Part shown: positions 1 through 6,788 of the stretch, in pieces
How the letters are laid out: each line of letters opens with the position of its first letter
Position numbering within the stretch: position 1 is the first letter of the stretch
Origin: an uncultured bacterium
Lineage (GTDB): Bacteria; Cyanobacteriota; Vampirovibrionia; Gastranaerophilales; Gastranaerophilaceae
DNA length: 10,070 nucleotides
NCBI GenBank assembly: GCA_902782905.1
Contig: CACZPB010000144.1
Location: forward strand, 1-10,070
Direction of reading: 5' to 3'
Notes under the pieces: generated by a model
What the model was told of the DNA's origin: nothing
Seen by the model: only the letters and a program-made list of their open reading frames with translations
The model's database searches: none
Program-made: the position numbers and the translations under genes

Positions 1-390
1 CTAGAAAACTGTGATCTTAACGGACAACAAAAACTAAAATTAGCAATGATGAATAATTATAGTGAATACTATGATATTAAACTCTCAAACGACGGTAAAA
101 TGTTCAAAATAACTGTCAAGGAAACTCCCTGGTACACAAAAAACCCGAATCTTGCTACAATCAAATCAGATTTTGGAATAGGCAACGGAGTTCTTGTACA
201 AAAAGGAAATATTCCGTATGGTAATGATACACTTATTAACAAAAGAGCTCAAGCAGGAAGTTCTGCAGACGGAAGAAACACTGATTATGACAAAGCAGTA
301 CTTGAAGCTGGTGATACAATAAACATTCCTGTAGCATGTGTTAGTATCAATGGAACTCCACGTGGTGGATTTGGCAGATTTTTCCAATAG
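1..390 (+). CDS. C-terminal part of an unrecognised protein (5' end outside window)
   Basis: The frame is open from base 1 to the TAG at 388-390, so the visible 129 residues are the end of a longer gene. An internal ATG-ATG at 46-51 has no convincing Shine-Dalgarno sequence, and the open frame continues upstream of it, so I treat the gene as partial rather than as a 114-residue protein. The product is hydrophilic, rich in Asn, Gly, Lys and Thr, with two cysteines (one in the first few visible residues, one near the C terminus) and a Gly/Phe-rich tail ending in GGFGRFFQ. There is no membrane segment. I do not recognise the family. The composition would suit a secreted or surface structural protein, but that is inference only. 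A hairpin terminator follows 18 bases after the stop. Confidence 0.6.
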   Translation, partial: LENCDLNGQQKLKLAMMNNYSEYYDIKLSNDGKMFKITVKETPWYTKNPNLATIKSDFGIGNGVLVQKGNIPYGNDTLINKRAQAGSSADGRNTDYDKAVLEAGDTINIPVACVSINGTPRGGFGRFFQ

Positions 391-407
391 ACACTTTTAT
401 AAAATAG

Positions 408-445
408 CAAAAAGAATGGTAGACTATACTCTATCATTCTTTTTG
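408..445. terminator. Bidirectional rho-independent terminator
   Basis: The arms 408-423 and 430-445 pair over 16 bp (one G-U) around a six-base loop. The outer part of the stem is A-rich on the left and T-rich on the right and runs into TTTT, so it can stop transcripts from both sides. It ends the + strand gene at 1-390. On the - strand it lies only 3 bases beyond the stop of the map fragment at 449, which suggests that it was originally the terminator of that map copy. Confidence 0.85.
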
Positions 446-448
446 TTT

Positions 449-637
449 TCACTCAATTAGTGTTGTCATCAAAATCGGTTCGTCTTCTGTAGCTAAAACC
501 GTGTGTTCAAAGTGAGCGGAGGGCTGACGGTCTTTTGTAACAACTCCCCAATCATCGGGCTCAACGAATACTTCATCACATCCAAGATTTAACATTGGCT
601 CAATAGCAATCACATAACCTGATTTGATAAGAGTTTG
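449..637 (-). pseudogene. Methionine aminopeptidase 3'-end fragment (second map copy)
   Basis: The - strand encodes 61 residues matching the last 61 residues of the intact map product at 5935-6687 (from Thr190). I count 56 of 61 identical; the five changes are Q/S, E/P, K/Q, A/P and M/I. The two C-terminal metal-ligand glutamates, in AIEPML and FEHTVL, are kept. Homology stops abruptly upstream of 637 (6122 in map), just after a shared AGAGTTT. The frame can be extended to a TTG at 691, but that part resembles nothing in map and has no Shine-Dalgarno sequence. The fragment lacks the catalytic His and both Asp ligands, so it cannot be an enzyme. DNA identity is only about 77% (about 42 differences in 183 bases), mostly at silent positions. 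This means the copy was under protein-level selection for most of its divergence and was cut recently relative to that. Confidence 0.9.
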
Positions 638-645
638 TAGGGTGC
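627..645 (+). repeat. Imperfect direct repeat, copy 1 (ends GTAGGGTGC)
   Basis: ATAAGAGTTTGTAGGGTGC matches 5871-5890 at 18 of 20 aligned positions (one mismatch, one single-base gap). The left half lies inside the map fragment, and the right half is the start of the non-homologous sequence. The following TGCAAATTTTTGCA is a short dyad, perhaps a decayed form of the hairpin that follows copy 2. The two copies bracket the efflux operon and integrase remnant. Confidence 0.55.
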
Positions 646-699
646 AAATTTTTGCAAAAAAATTATCAAACTTTCTGTTCAAAATTTTCAAACCGACTG

Positions 700-873
700 T
701 TATAATACATCCAATAAAGCAAAACTGTCTATTGCTTCAAGCTTTCTTTGAGGAACAGGGTGTGCATCTCTTTGAGTGGTTGTAATCTTTGAATGTCCAA
801 GTACCTCTTGTACTGCTACTGTCAAATCAATACCTTTTGCACCAAGTCCTGTAACGGCAAAAATGTTTCTGTC
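700..873 (-). pseudogene. Tyrosine recombinase (integrase) C-terminal remnant
   Basis: Reading the - strand from 873 to the TAA at 700-702 gives a frame with the C-terminal signatures of phage/XerCD-type integrases. Box II appears as RNIFA (codons 856-870), where RHTFA is expected, so the catalytic Arg is kept and the next His is Asn. The VQEVLGHSKITTT segment (775-813) keeps the box-III His. The nucleophile segment reads RDAHP (757-771), with Asp (766-768) where the catalytic Tyr belongs. Single-residue insertions relative to the family are present near box II and before VQEVLGHS. Upstream the frame meets a stop near 882, inside the adjoining permease gene, so the N-terminal three quarters are gone. 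This is a dead relic in the same orientation as the permease gene and the map fragment. Confidence 0.85.
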
Positions 874-875
874 GA

Positions 876-2096
876 TTAATTATTATCTTCAATACTTTGT
901 TTTGCTTCGCTTTGCATTTTTTTGACAGCTGCGCACGCACAAACAAAATAAATTAGGCACAATCCAATCAAAATCCAAAAATCATGCTGAACCTGAGAAA
1001 AACTTGCTCCCATTTGGTTTATCTTAACTAATCCTTCGGCTGCGGGCTCAAAAGGAATTAACTTTGAAACGATATTCAATAATGCGGGAATAGTTTCTTT
1101 TGGCCAAACAAATCCGGGTAAGAATATTAAAGGTACTGATGAAGAAACTAATATGAAAAACGAAACTTCGCGTTTCGGGCAGAAATATACGAAGCTTTGT
1201 CCCAAAAATGCGCAAGATAACAAATACGGGATTAAAATCAAAAGCATTGGGATGATATTGTATGTCATATTATACACAACAAATGATGGGAAAATGAGAA
1301 AATAAAGCATTGCATAGATAAAATATAATCCAGAATATGCAAGAGCCTTACCTAAAACTATTGCAACAGGACTGTTTGTGTGAGGTGTAATTGAATTAAG
1401 TTTGTAAAATTTTACACTACCATCTTTTTCTCTGAAGCGTACCCCGTGTAATTTTTCTCTGAGTGTTGAGCCAATCATGCATGCGCCTATTACCATTGTC
1501 TGCTGTAAAAGCAGGATTAAAACCATCGGATAAATATAGTTCTGATAGCTTCCTATAGGGTTATACAAAGGATTTTGGACAAAGTCAAACGGCATAACAA
1601 GTTTTATTGCGGTATCTTTGGGCACACCTTTTTTCATCAATGTGCCAACCTCAATTTTTGCACCAAATTCTGTTGCAAGCGTCGCTACGGCAGTTGCAAT
1701 CTGTTTGTATATTATTAAGAAAGCACTGTCTGTGTATGTTGACACAAATGACGGTTTCCCTCGTTTTATGTCACGTTCAAAGTCTTTAGGAATAACAATA
1801 AACGCTTGTATTTTATTTTTGTAATATTCTTCTGTCGCTTCATTTATGTTAGTATAGGCATTTTGAACTTTTACATATTCAGTTGCATCTAAGTCCCTGA
1901 CAAATTCGCGTGAAATAGATGATTTATCGTTATCAATAATGCCTATAGGAACGTCTCTGGTTGCTTGGTTACAAAAGGGCATAGTGTAAAAAATACTGTA
2001 TATAAATATAGCACCAATCATAACAAGCTGGCATCCGGCGTCAGAGAATATTAATTTAATTTCGTCTTTACAGATTTTTATTATATTTGATACCAT
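876..2096 (-). CDS. ABC-2 type permease (second permease of efflux operon)
   Basis: A 406-residue inner-membrane protein of the ABC-2 permease type (YhhJ/YbhR-like, ABC2_membrane_3 fold). One N-terminal membrane segment (about residues 22-38) is followed by a large extracytoplasmic domain of roughly 140 residues with the family-typical PIGIIDNDKS start (about residues 50-60). Several hydrophobic segments fill the C-terminal half, including a proline-rich turn (FLPGFVWP). A 16-base overlap with the upstream permease gene implies translational coupling and a heteromeric channel. Such permeases normally need a cytoplasmic ATPase, which is absent here. The stop at 876-878 lies directly against the integrase remnant, so the downstream side of this operon has been rearranged. 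The substrate cannot be told from the sequence. Confidence 0.88.
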   Translation of the reverse strand: MVSNIIKICKDEIKLIFSDAGCQLVMIGAIFIYSIFYTMPFCNQATRDVPIGIIDNDKSSISREFVRDLDATEYVKVQNAYTNINEATEEYYKNKIQAFIVIPKDFERDIKRGKPSFVSTYTDSAFLIIYKQIATAVATLATEFGAKIEVGTLMKKGVPKDTAIKLVMPFDFVQNPLYNPIGSYQNYIYPMVLILLLQQTMVIGACMIGSTLREKLHGVRFREKDGSVKFYKLNSITPHTNSPVAIVLGKALAYSGLYFIYAMLYFLIFPSFVVYNMTYNIIPMLLILIPYLLSCAFLGQSFVYFCPKREVSFFILVSSSVPLIFLPGFVWPKETIPALLNIVSKLIPFEPAAEGLVKINQMGASFSQVQHDFWILIGLCLIYFVCACAAVKKMQSEAKQSIEDNN

Positions 2097-3247
2097 AAAC
2101 CCTCATCGTATGCGTGTTTTTTTACAAGTCCGATTGAACTCAGCCCCAAAAGCCCTATTGCTGTTATCCAAAAAATGTAAATTAAATCGTATTGAATTTG
2201 AAATCCTTTCATAGCTTGGTCAACAAAAAGGTTTACGTAAGGTCTTATAGGCAAAAATACACTGTAAAATCTGCCAATAGCCGGCATCGACATTGCAGGG
2301 AAAGTCATTCCCGCGAAGGTCATGCCCATTGCGGTGTAAAAAGCTCCACCGCTCATTGATAATCTGAGGTTGGAAGTTAGCGCGACAAAAATCATTCCAA
2401 CAAGTTGATAAGCTAAAAGGAACAATATTGTTGAGAAGATACAGAAAATTAGGTTTCCTCTAAAAGGTGCGCCATACAATGTAATATAACAGATGTAAAT
2501 TAAAAGTATCTGAGACGAAAAGATAGTTAAATAAACGCAAAGTTTCCCAAAAACTGCGTTAAAAATTGAATCATTTGCGGTTTTTAGCCACTCTTTTGTT
2601 GTTCCTTCTTTAAACTCAATTCCCAATGTCCATACGGAGAAAAGAACTGCAAAAATTTGAAAAATATGAGCGATGGCTGCATAAGCCAAAAAATATGCAT
2701 AATTCATATAAGGATTTGACTTTATTCTTTCGTCCACACGAATCAGATTAACTTTTTTCATAACAGCATCTTTTGATAGACCTTTTTTCATTCTTATTTG
2801 TGCATCAATGGCTTTCATGCTTGTTATAACTGCACTTTGTATGTCTTTAGATAAAATACCTCCGATAAGAATCGTTTGGTTATTGTAATAAAAAACAATT
2901 TTTGGTCGGTTGTTTCTGTTTAAGTCTTTCTTGAAATGTTGAGGAAATACAATAAATGCGTATGCCTGTCCGCTTTTTATTAAGTTATGCCCTTGGTCGT
3001 AGCTTTCAACTTTATATTTTACATCAGCAGATGGGGTTGAATCTATTGCTCTGGTTATTCCTCGCGAAATGTCGCTGTTGTCTAAGTCCAAAACTGCAAT
3101 TGGCAAGTCTTTTACTGTGCCTGCGCTGAATGTCCACCAAATGACCAATGAAAAAAATATCGGCAGAACAAAAATAACAGCAAGCATAAATTTGCTTGAT
3201 TTGATTCTTGATATTTCGCGTTTTGCAGTTTCCAAAAAACCGTTCAT
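2081..3247 (-). CDS. ABC-2 type permease (first permease of efflux operon)
   Basis: A 388-residue inner-membrane protein homologous in plan to its downstream neighbour: a short cytoplasmic N terminus, membrane segment at about residues 20-40, a large extracytoplasmic domain beginning with the LPIAVLDLDNSD motif (about 48-59), then a C-terminal block of hydrophobic segments. The motif FAGMTFPAMSMP in the C-terminal half resembles the conserved TFP..MP signature of YhhJ/YbhR-type permeases. The ATG is preceded by AAGG at a good distance, 11 bases after the adaptor stop. Its own stop overlaps the next permease start by 16 bases. Together the two permeases would form the inner-membrane part of a tripartite exporter with the adaptor and the outer-membrane factor. 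Confidence 0.9.
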   Translation of the reverse strand: MNGFLETAKREISRIKSSKFMLAVIFVLPIFFSLVIWWTFSAGTVKDLPIAVLDLDNSDISRGITRAIDSTPSADVKYKVESYDQGHNLIKSGQAYAFIVFPQHFKKDLNRNNRPKIVFYYNNQTILIGGILSKDIQSAVITSMKAIDAQIRMKKGLSKDAVMKKVNLIRVDERIKSNPYMNYAYFLAYAAIAHIFQIFAVLFSVWTLGIEFKEGTTKEWLKTANDSIFNAVFGKLCVYLTIFSSQILLIYICYITLYGAPFRGNLIFCIFSTILFLLAYQLVGMIFVALTSNLRLSMSGGAFYTAMGMTFAGMTFPAMSMPAIGRFYSVFLPIRPYVNLFVDQAMKGFQIQYDLIYIFWITAIGLLGLSSIGLVKKHAYDEGLWYQI

Positions 3248-3258
3248 GGGCTTACCTT

Positions 3259-4233
3259 TTAATCTTTAATCTTGTTCCAATCAGTAATTACGCTCATACC
3301 GGCTCTCAAATCAGGATTGGTTTCAACAGGTCTTGCGTGTATTTCAAAAGTTTTTAGGTCAAAATCTCCTCTGATTTTTGTGGCTCTCCATGTTGCAAAA
3401 TTTCCCATGGCGGAGATGTAGTCAACTTTTACTTTTAGGGGTTTTTTCCCGATTGCGGGCACTTTTATAAAAAATTCCGTTCCCATTTTTATTTTTGGGA
3501 GCATATCTTCTCTTATATTAAAAACAGCCCAATTATCATTTAAATCAACAACAGTAATTATTGTGTAACCCGCGCCAACAAGCTCACCTTCTTCAACCGA
3601 AATCTCAGTCACCTGCCCGTCAATCGGGGATTTTATAGCATTTTCATTTAAATAAGATTGAACCTCCGTTTTTGTGCTTTGTGCTTTTTTTACATTTGCA
3701 CTTGCCATAAGCTTGTCTTCATATCTTGAGCCGTTTTCAAGCATGTTGTAATTGTTTTGAGTGACTGCAACATTTTGCCGAGCCTTTTGGTACATAGTAA
3801 AAGCTTCGTCAGCCTTTTGATTGGAAACAACACCCTCGGTATTGAGGTTTTTTACCCTGTTATAAGTCTTTTCTGCAAGTGCAAGTTCTGCTTTTGCCAT
3901 ATTCAATGCGTTCAGAGCCATTGCTCTTTGTTCTGAACGTGCACCATTATAGACCTCAAGTTCTTTTGATTGCGCCAGCTCTATTGCAGCATCAGCTTGA
4001 GCAGACTTCGCTTCAATATCAGGTGTATCGAGAATAATCAGTATATCGCCTTTTTTTACGGTGTCGCCTTTTTGAACTTTGATTTCTTTTACGCGTCCAG
4101 TGATTTTTGACGAAAGGTCAACTGTTTTTGTGTCAATTTCACCCTGAACTATCATTTGGCGATTGATTATAACGGCAAAAATAACTAATAGCACCAATAT
4201 AACTAAGACTATCAAACCAATGTATTTTTTCAT
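3259..4233 (-). CDS. HlyD-family periplasmic adaptor (membrane fusion protein)
   Basis: A 324-residue protein with an N-terminal membrane anchor (about residues 5-23). The first half of a biotinyl/lipoyl-like domain follows (GRVKEIKVQKGDTVKKGD, about 46-63). A long Ala/Gln/Glu/Lys-rich helical hairpin (about 70-190) would dock on the TolC-like partner. The second lipoyl half (SPIDGQVTEISVEEGELV) and a beta-barrel end (RAGMSVITDW) complete the protein. This is the domain order of YbhG/EmrA/HlyD adaptors and a normal length for the group. Its ATG lies 3 bases after the stop of the outer-membrane factor gene, with a GAGGAG inside that gene's last codons, so the two are co-translated. It should bridge the two permeases to the outer-membrane channel. 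Confidence 0.93.
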   Translation of the reverse strand: MKKYIGLIVLVILVLLVIFAVIINRQMIVQGEIDTKTVDLSSKITGRVKEIKVQKGDTVKKGDILIILDTPDIEAKSAQADAAIELAQSKELEVYNGARSEQRAMALNALNMAKAELALAEKTYNRVKNLNTEGVVSNQKADEAFTMYQKARQNVAVTQNNYNMLENGSRYEDKLMASANVKKAQSTKTEVQSYLNENAIKSPIDGQVTEISVEEGELVGAGYTIITVVDLNDNWAVFNIREDMLPKIKMGTEFFIKVPAIGKKPLKVKVDYISAMGNFATWRATKIRGDFDLKTFEIHARPVETNPDLRAGMSVITDWNKIKD

Positions 4234-4236
4234 AAA

Positions 4237-5619
4237 TTATAATTTCTCCTCTTTTGAGTTTTTAATATATTCAAGAATTTTATCTGCCTCACCTATGTTT
4301 GCAAGCATTTCCGCAAGTTTTAGGTCATATTTGTAAAGTGCATTTAAGCGTTGGATTTTTATTGATGCAAGAATAGTTTGCGCATCTGTTACGGATAATG
4401 ATGTCCCGTATCCCTCTTTAAATGCCAGCATTGCACATCTCAAGGATTCTTGAGCACTTTCAATAGTCTTGTCCGTACTTTCATATTCTTCCTTGTACTT
4501 CAAGAGTTCATTGTAATTTTTGACAATAAGGCTTTCAATATCATTTTTAGCAGCAAAAGATGCGTATTTGACTTCTTTTCTTAATGCATCTGCCGCTTTA
4601 AGGTTGTTGTAGCGTGCAAAACCGTCAAAGAGCATAAGATTTACTCCTGCTCCCACACCAAATCTGGGCAGCTGTGAAGCGAGATGACTTTGCGCTGTAA
4701 CATCATACGCAAACAGAGAAACGGTTGGCATGTAGTTAGCGGCATTCGCTCTATAGTTCGCCTGTGCAAGTTTTTTTTGAACTTCTGTTTGTTTAAAATC
4801 AGGATTGTTTTCAAGAGCTGACTTTTTCCATTCGTCGAGAGCGGCTATTTCGCCTTCGTAAACAAAAAGATGTGATAAAGGCTGAATTGTAATCCCTGTC
4901 AAATCAACCGCATCATCTTTAATAAGATTTTTTACGCCTTCTTCAACAATCGAAACATCTTTTACAGCTGCATCGTAATCTTTTTTTGCCTGTTTGTAAG
5001 CAACTTCTGCATGGAGTCTTTCGGATTTTGGAATCATGCCCTCTTTTTCAAGAAGTTTTGCATCATTAAGATGTTCTTCTGTTGTATCTTTAACCATTTT
5101 TCTGACTTCGGCTACATCCTGGGCCAGTGCAAGTCCGTAGTATCTTTCTACAAGTTTTGTGGTTAAACTTCCTGACAAACTTTTATATTTGAGGTTTGAG
5201 CCTGCAAGTTCAGCTCTTGCGGCCGAGTTAAGCGCCAAAATTTTTCCGCCTGTAAATACATTCCAAAGTGCTGTAAACCCGAATGTTGTAACGTTTTTTT
5301 CCTGAATTACAAGATTAGGTATTGTAACAGTCGAACTCATTATTGGTATTGAGTGTTCGCCGGTTTGTATATCTTTGTCAAAATGGATAAAAGTCGCATT
5401 CATTCCCACCTTTGGCAAAAATTCCCCAATTGCGGCATTTTTTTTGTACTTTTTAACTTTTATATCCTCAAGAATTGCCTTTATGGAATTGTTGTTGTTA
5501 AACATTAATTCATAGGCTGTCGGAAAATCTATTTCATATTTTTCGATTTTAGATTCATATGCGAACGAAAAATTTGCTGTCAAGTATATTGTTAATATTG
5601 CTGTTATAATCTTTTTCAC
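4237..5619 (-). CDS. TolC-family outer-membrane efflux protein
   Basis: A 460-residue product with a signal peptide (basic KK, hydrophobic stretch, likely cleavage after FSFA near residue 20). Two related outer-membrane-efflux-protein repeats follow, rich in long Ala/Lys/Glu helices. The first repeat contains the FTALWNVFTGGK segment and the second the equivalent GAGVNLMLFDGFARYNNLKAA segment, the paired strand motifs of TolC proteins. The start is GTG (complement of 5617-5619) with GGAG (5627-5630) seven bases upstream. It is the first gene of the operon, followed by adaptor and permeases, and would supply the trimeric exit duct. The 315-base gap to map and the dyad at 5655-5669 suggest its own promoter. 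Confidence 0.92.
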   Translation of the reverse strand: MKKIITAILTIYLTANFSFAYESKIEKYEIDFPTAYELMFNNNNSIKAILEDIKVKKYKKNAAIGEFLPKVGMNATFIHFDKDIQTGEHSIPIMSSTVTIPNLVIQEKNVTTFGFTALWNVFTGGKILALNSAARAELAGSNLKYKSLSGSLTTKLVERYYGLALAQDVAEVRKMVKDTTEEHLNDAKLLEKEGMIPKSERLHAEVAYKQAKKDYDAAVKDVSIVEEGVKNLIKDDAVDLTGITIQPLSHLFVYEGEIAALDEWKKSALENNPDFKQTEVQKKLAQANYRANAANYMPTVSLFAYDVTAQSHLASQLPRFGVGAGVNLMLFDGFARYNNLKAADALRKEVKYASFAAKNDIESLIVKNYNELLKYKEEYESTDKTIESAQESLRCAMLAFKEGYGTSLSVTDAQTILASIKIQRLNALYKYDLKLAEMLANIGEADKILEYIKNSKEEKL

Positions 5620-5654
5620 AACCTAGCTCCGCAGAAATTTTTTATAATATATTA

Positions 5655-5669
5655 ATGATATTTTATCAT
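5655..5669. promoter_or_regulatory. Candidate operator dyad upstream of efflux operon
   Basis: ATGATA-TTT-TATCAT is a perfect 6-bp inverted repeat with a 3-base spacer. It lies 36 bases before the GTG start of the TolC-like gene, next to an AT-rich run (TATTATA on the - strand, about 5642-5650) that could serve as its -10 region. I see no good -35 box. The position would suit a repressor or activator of the operon, but AT-rich dyads also arise by chance. Confidence 0.3.
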
Positions 5670-5671
5670 AA

Positions 5672-5842
5672 TTAAAAGAAAATGGTATACACGGAGCCGA
5701 GGGAAATTATCAGTATAAAGGGGAAAAAGGCTATCTGAATTTAAAAAAACAGATATTAGAAAATTTAATGAAAAAATTTGGATTTTTTCGACTGGAGGCA
5801 CAGATACACATAGAAAGACTATATTTGCTTAATTTCAGTTAA
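5672..5842 (+). other. Possible gene remnant without start codon
   Basis: A + strand frame stays open for 56 codons to a TAA at 5840-5842. The predicted peptide looks protein-like (segments GEKGYLNLKKQILENLMKK and RLEAQIHIERLYLL, the latter helix-like). It has no ATG near its beginning, is preceded by an in-frame stop at 5669-5671, and has no clear ribosome-binding site. A + strand terminator follows at 5886-5911, which would make sense if a real gene once ended here. A divergent regulator of the efflux operon would be expected in this place, but I recognise no DNA-binding motif. The rest of 5620-5934 holds only the dyad, the repeat copy and the terminator. Confidence 0.25.
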
Positions 5843-5870
5843 TAATCAATCTGCTTGTTAGGATTGTATA

Positions 5871-5890
5871 ATAACAGTTATGTAGGGTGC
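5871..5890 (+). repeat. Imperfect direct repeat, copy 2 (ends TGTAGGGTGC)
   Basis: ATAACAGTTATGTAGGGTGC matches 627-645 at 18 of 20 aligned positions. It runs directly into the GC-rich hairpin at 5886-5906. GTAGGGTGCG..CGCACC palindromes are, to my knowledge, a recurrent dispersed type in several bacterial groups, so copy 2 may be one member of a family. Confidence 0.5.
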
Positions 5891-5911
5891 GTCGTTTTGA
5901 CGCACCTTTTT
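5886..5911 (+). terminator. Hairpin with T-tract, + strand orientation
   Basis: GGTGCGTC (5886-5893) pairs with GACGCACC (5899-5906) around a five-base loop and is followed by TTTTT (5907-5911). The T-tract is on the + strand side, so it fits the end of a + strand transcript such as the possible remnant at 5672-5842. For map on the - strand the hairpin is followed by CTACATAACTG, not a T-tract, so it would be a poor terminator there. It may equally be a dispersed palindromic repeat. Confidence 0.5.
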
Positions 5912-5934
5912 AGTTTGAATAAAACCCGAAAAAT

Positions 5935-6687
5935 TTACTCCATCAATGTCGTCATAAGGATTGGTTCGTCTTCTGTTGCAAGAACTGTATGTTCAAAGTG
6001 AGCAGAAGCTTTTCTGTCTTTTGTTACAACCCCCCAATCGTCTTCTTCAACAAAAACTTCATCGCAACCGAGGTTTAGCATCGGCTCAATTGCGATTACA
6101 TAACCTTGTTTTATTAGAGTTTCGTCTCCTACACGGTAATTAAACAAAAAGGGATCTTCGTGCATTTGGTGACCGACTCCGTGTCCGCCATAGTTTCTCA
6201 CAATTCCCAAATTGTAAGATTTTGCAACATCTTCAACTGCGCCTGAGATATCGTCTAAAACGTTTCCTGCTCTCATTTTTGAAATACCTGCAAACAGAGC
6301 TTCTTCTGTAGCTTTCATAAGCATTTGTTTTTCTTCTGAAATTTTTCCTACAGCATAAGACCAAGCGCTGTCGCCGACCATTCCGCCATAAGTTGCGCCA
6401 ACATCAATTGCAATTATATCGCCTTCTTTTAAAACTTCTTTTTCATTCGGAATTCCGTGAACGACTTTTTCGTTAATCGAAGTACAAATGCATGCCGGAA
6501 ACCCGTTATAGCCTAAAAATGTCGGTATTGCCTTATTTTCTTTAATAACCTTCATTGCAATATTATCAAGCTCCAGAGTCGAAATTCCGGGTTCCACTAC
6601 TTCTTTCATCTTTTTATGTACAAGAGCAACAATATGCCCTGCATGCCTCATTCTTTTTATCTCGTCTCTGGATTTTCTGTTTATCAT
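5935..6687 (-). CDS. map: Type I methionine aminopeptidase
   Basis: A 250-residue cytosolic metallopeptidase that removes the initiator Met from new proteins. The pita-bread-fold ligands are all present: Asp95 (IAIDVG), Asp106 (GDSAWS), His169 (GGHGVG), Glu201 (AIEPML) and Glu232 (FEHTVL), with active-site His77 (VVHGIP) and His176 (HQMHEDP). Length is normal for the short bacterial form without N-terminal extension. The ATG at 6685-6687 has GAGG ten bases upstream. A good sigma-70-type promoter lies at 6760-6788, so the gene has its own transcription start. It is not in the usual ribosomal-protein context. Its last 61 codons are duplicated at 449-637, which suggests that this 3' end was exchanged by an integration event (homology boundary near 6122). 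Confidence 0.96.
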   Translation of the reverse strand: MINRKSRDEIKRMRHAGHIVALVHKKMKEVVEPGISTLELDNIAMKVIKENKAIPTFLGYNGFPACICTSINEKVVHGIPNEKEVLKEGDIIAIDVGATYGGMVGDSAWSYAVGKISEEKQMLMKATEEALFAGISKMRAGNVLDDISGAVEDVAKSYNLGIVRNYGGHGVGHQMHEDPFLFNYRVGDETLIKQGYVIAIEPMLNLGCDEVFVEEDDWGVVTKDRKASAHFEHTVLATEDEPILMTTLME

Positions 6688-6759
6688 GTTTCTATAACCT
6701 CAATTTCTACAAAAAGCCTCGCATCTTCTGTTAAATAACGGCTGCTTTTTACATATTAC

Positions 6760-6788
6760 ATGATAAATACATAAAAAATCGAAGTCAA
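6760..6788 (-). promoter_or_regulatory. Sigma-70-type promoter of map
   Basis: On the - strand TTGACT (6783-6788) and TATCAT (6760-6765) are separated by exactly 17 bases, close to the TTGACA/TATAAT consensus. The transcript would start near 6753 and have a leader of about 65 bases before the map ATG. The -35 box directly abuts the 13-bp repeat array. Confidence 0.7.

Noticed and set aside
449..691. An 80-codon frame that could be called a small independent gene
   Set aside because: Its start would be TTG without a Shine-Dalgarno sequence. The first ~18 residues are unrelated to anything visible, and the rest is a metal-site-incomplete map end, so it is a pseudogene fragment.
1607..1824. Two overlapping + strand frames inside the second permease gene
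   Set aside because: They are opposite-strand readings of a well-supported membrane protein gene, with no start signals.
5886..5911. Terminator of map
   Set aside because: The T-tract follows the hairpin on the + strand only. On the - strand, where map is transcribed, no T-tract follows.
6688..6760. Attenuator or riboswitch in the map leader
   Set aside because: Only a 7-bp AAAAAGC/GCTTTTT pairing with a long loop is visible; no known riboswitch core is recognisable.
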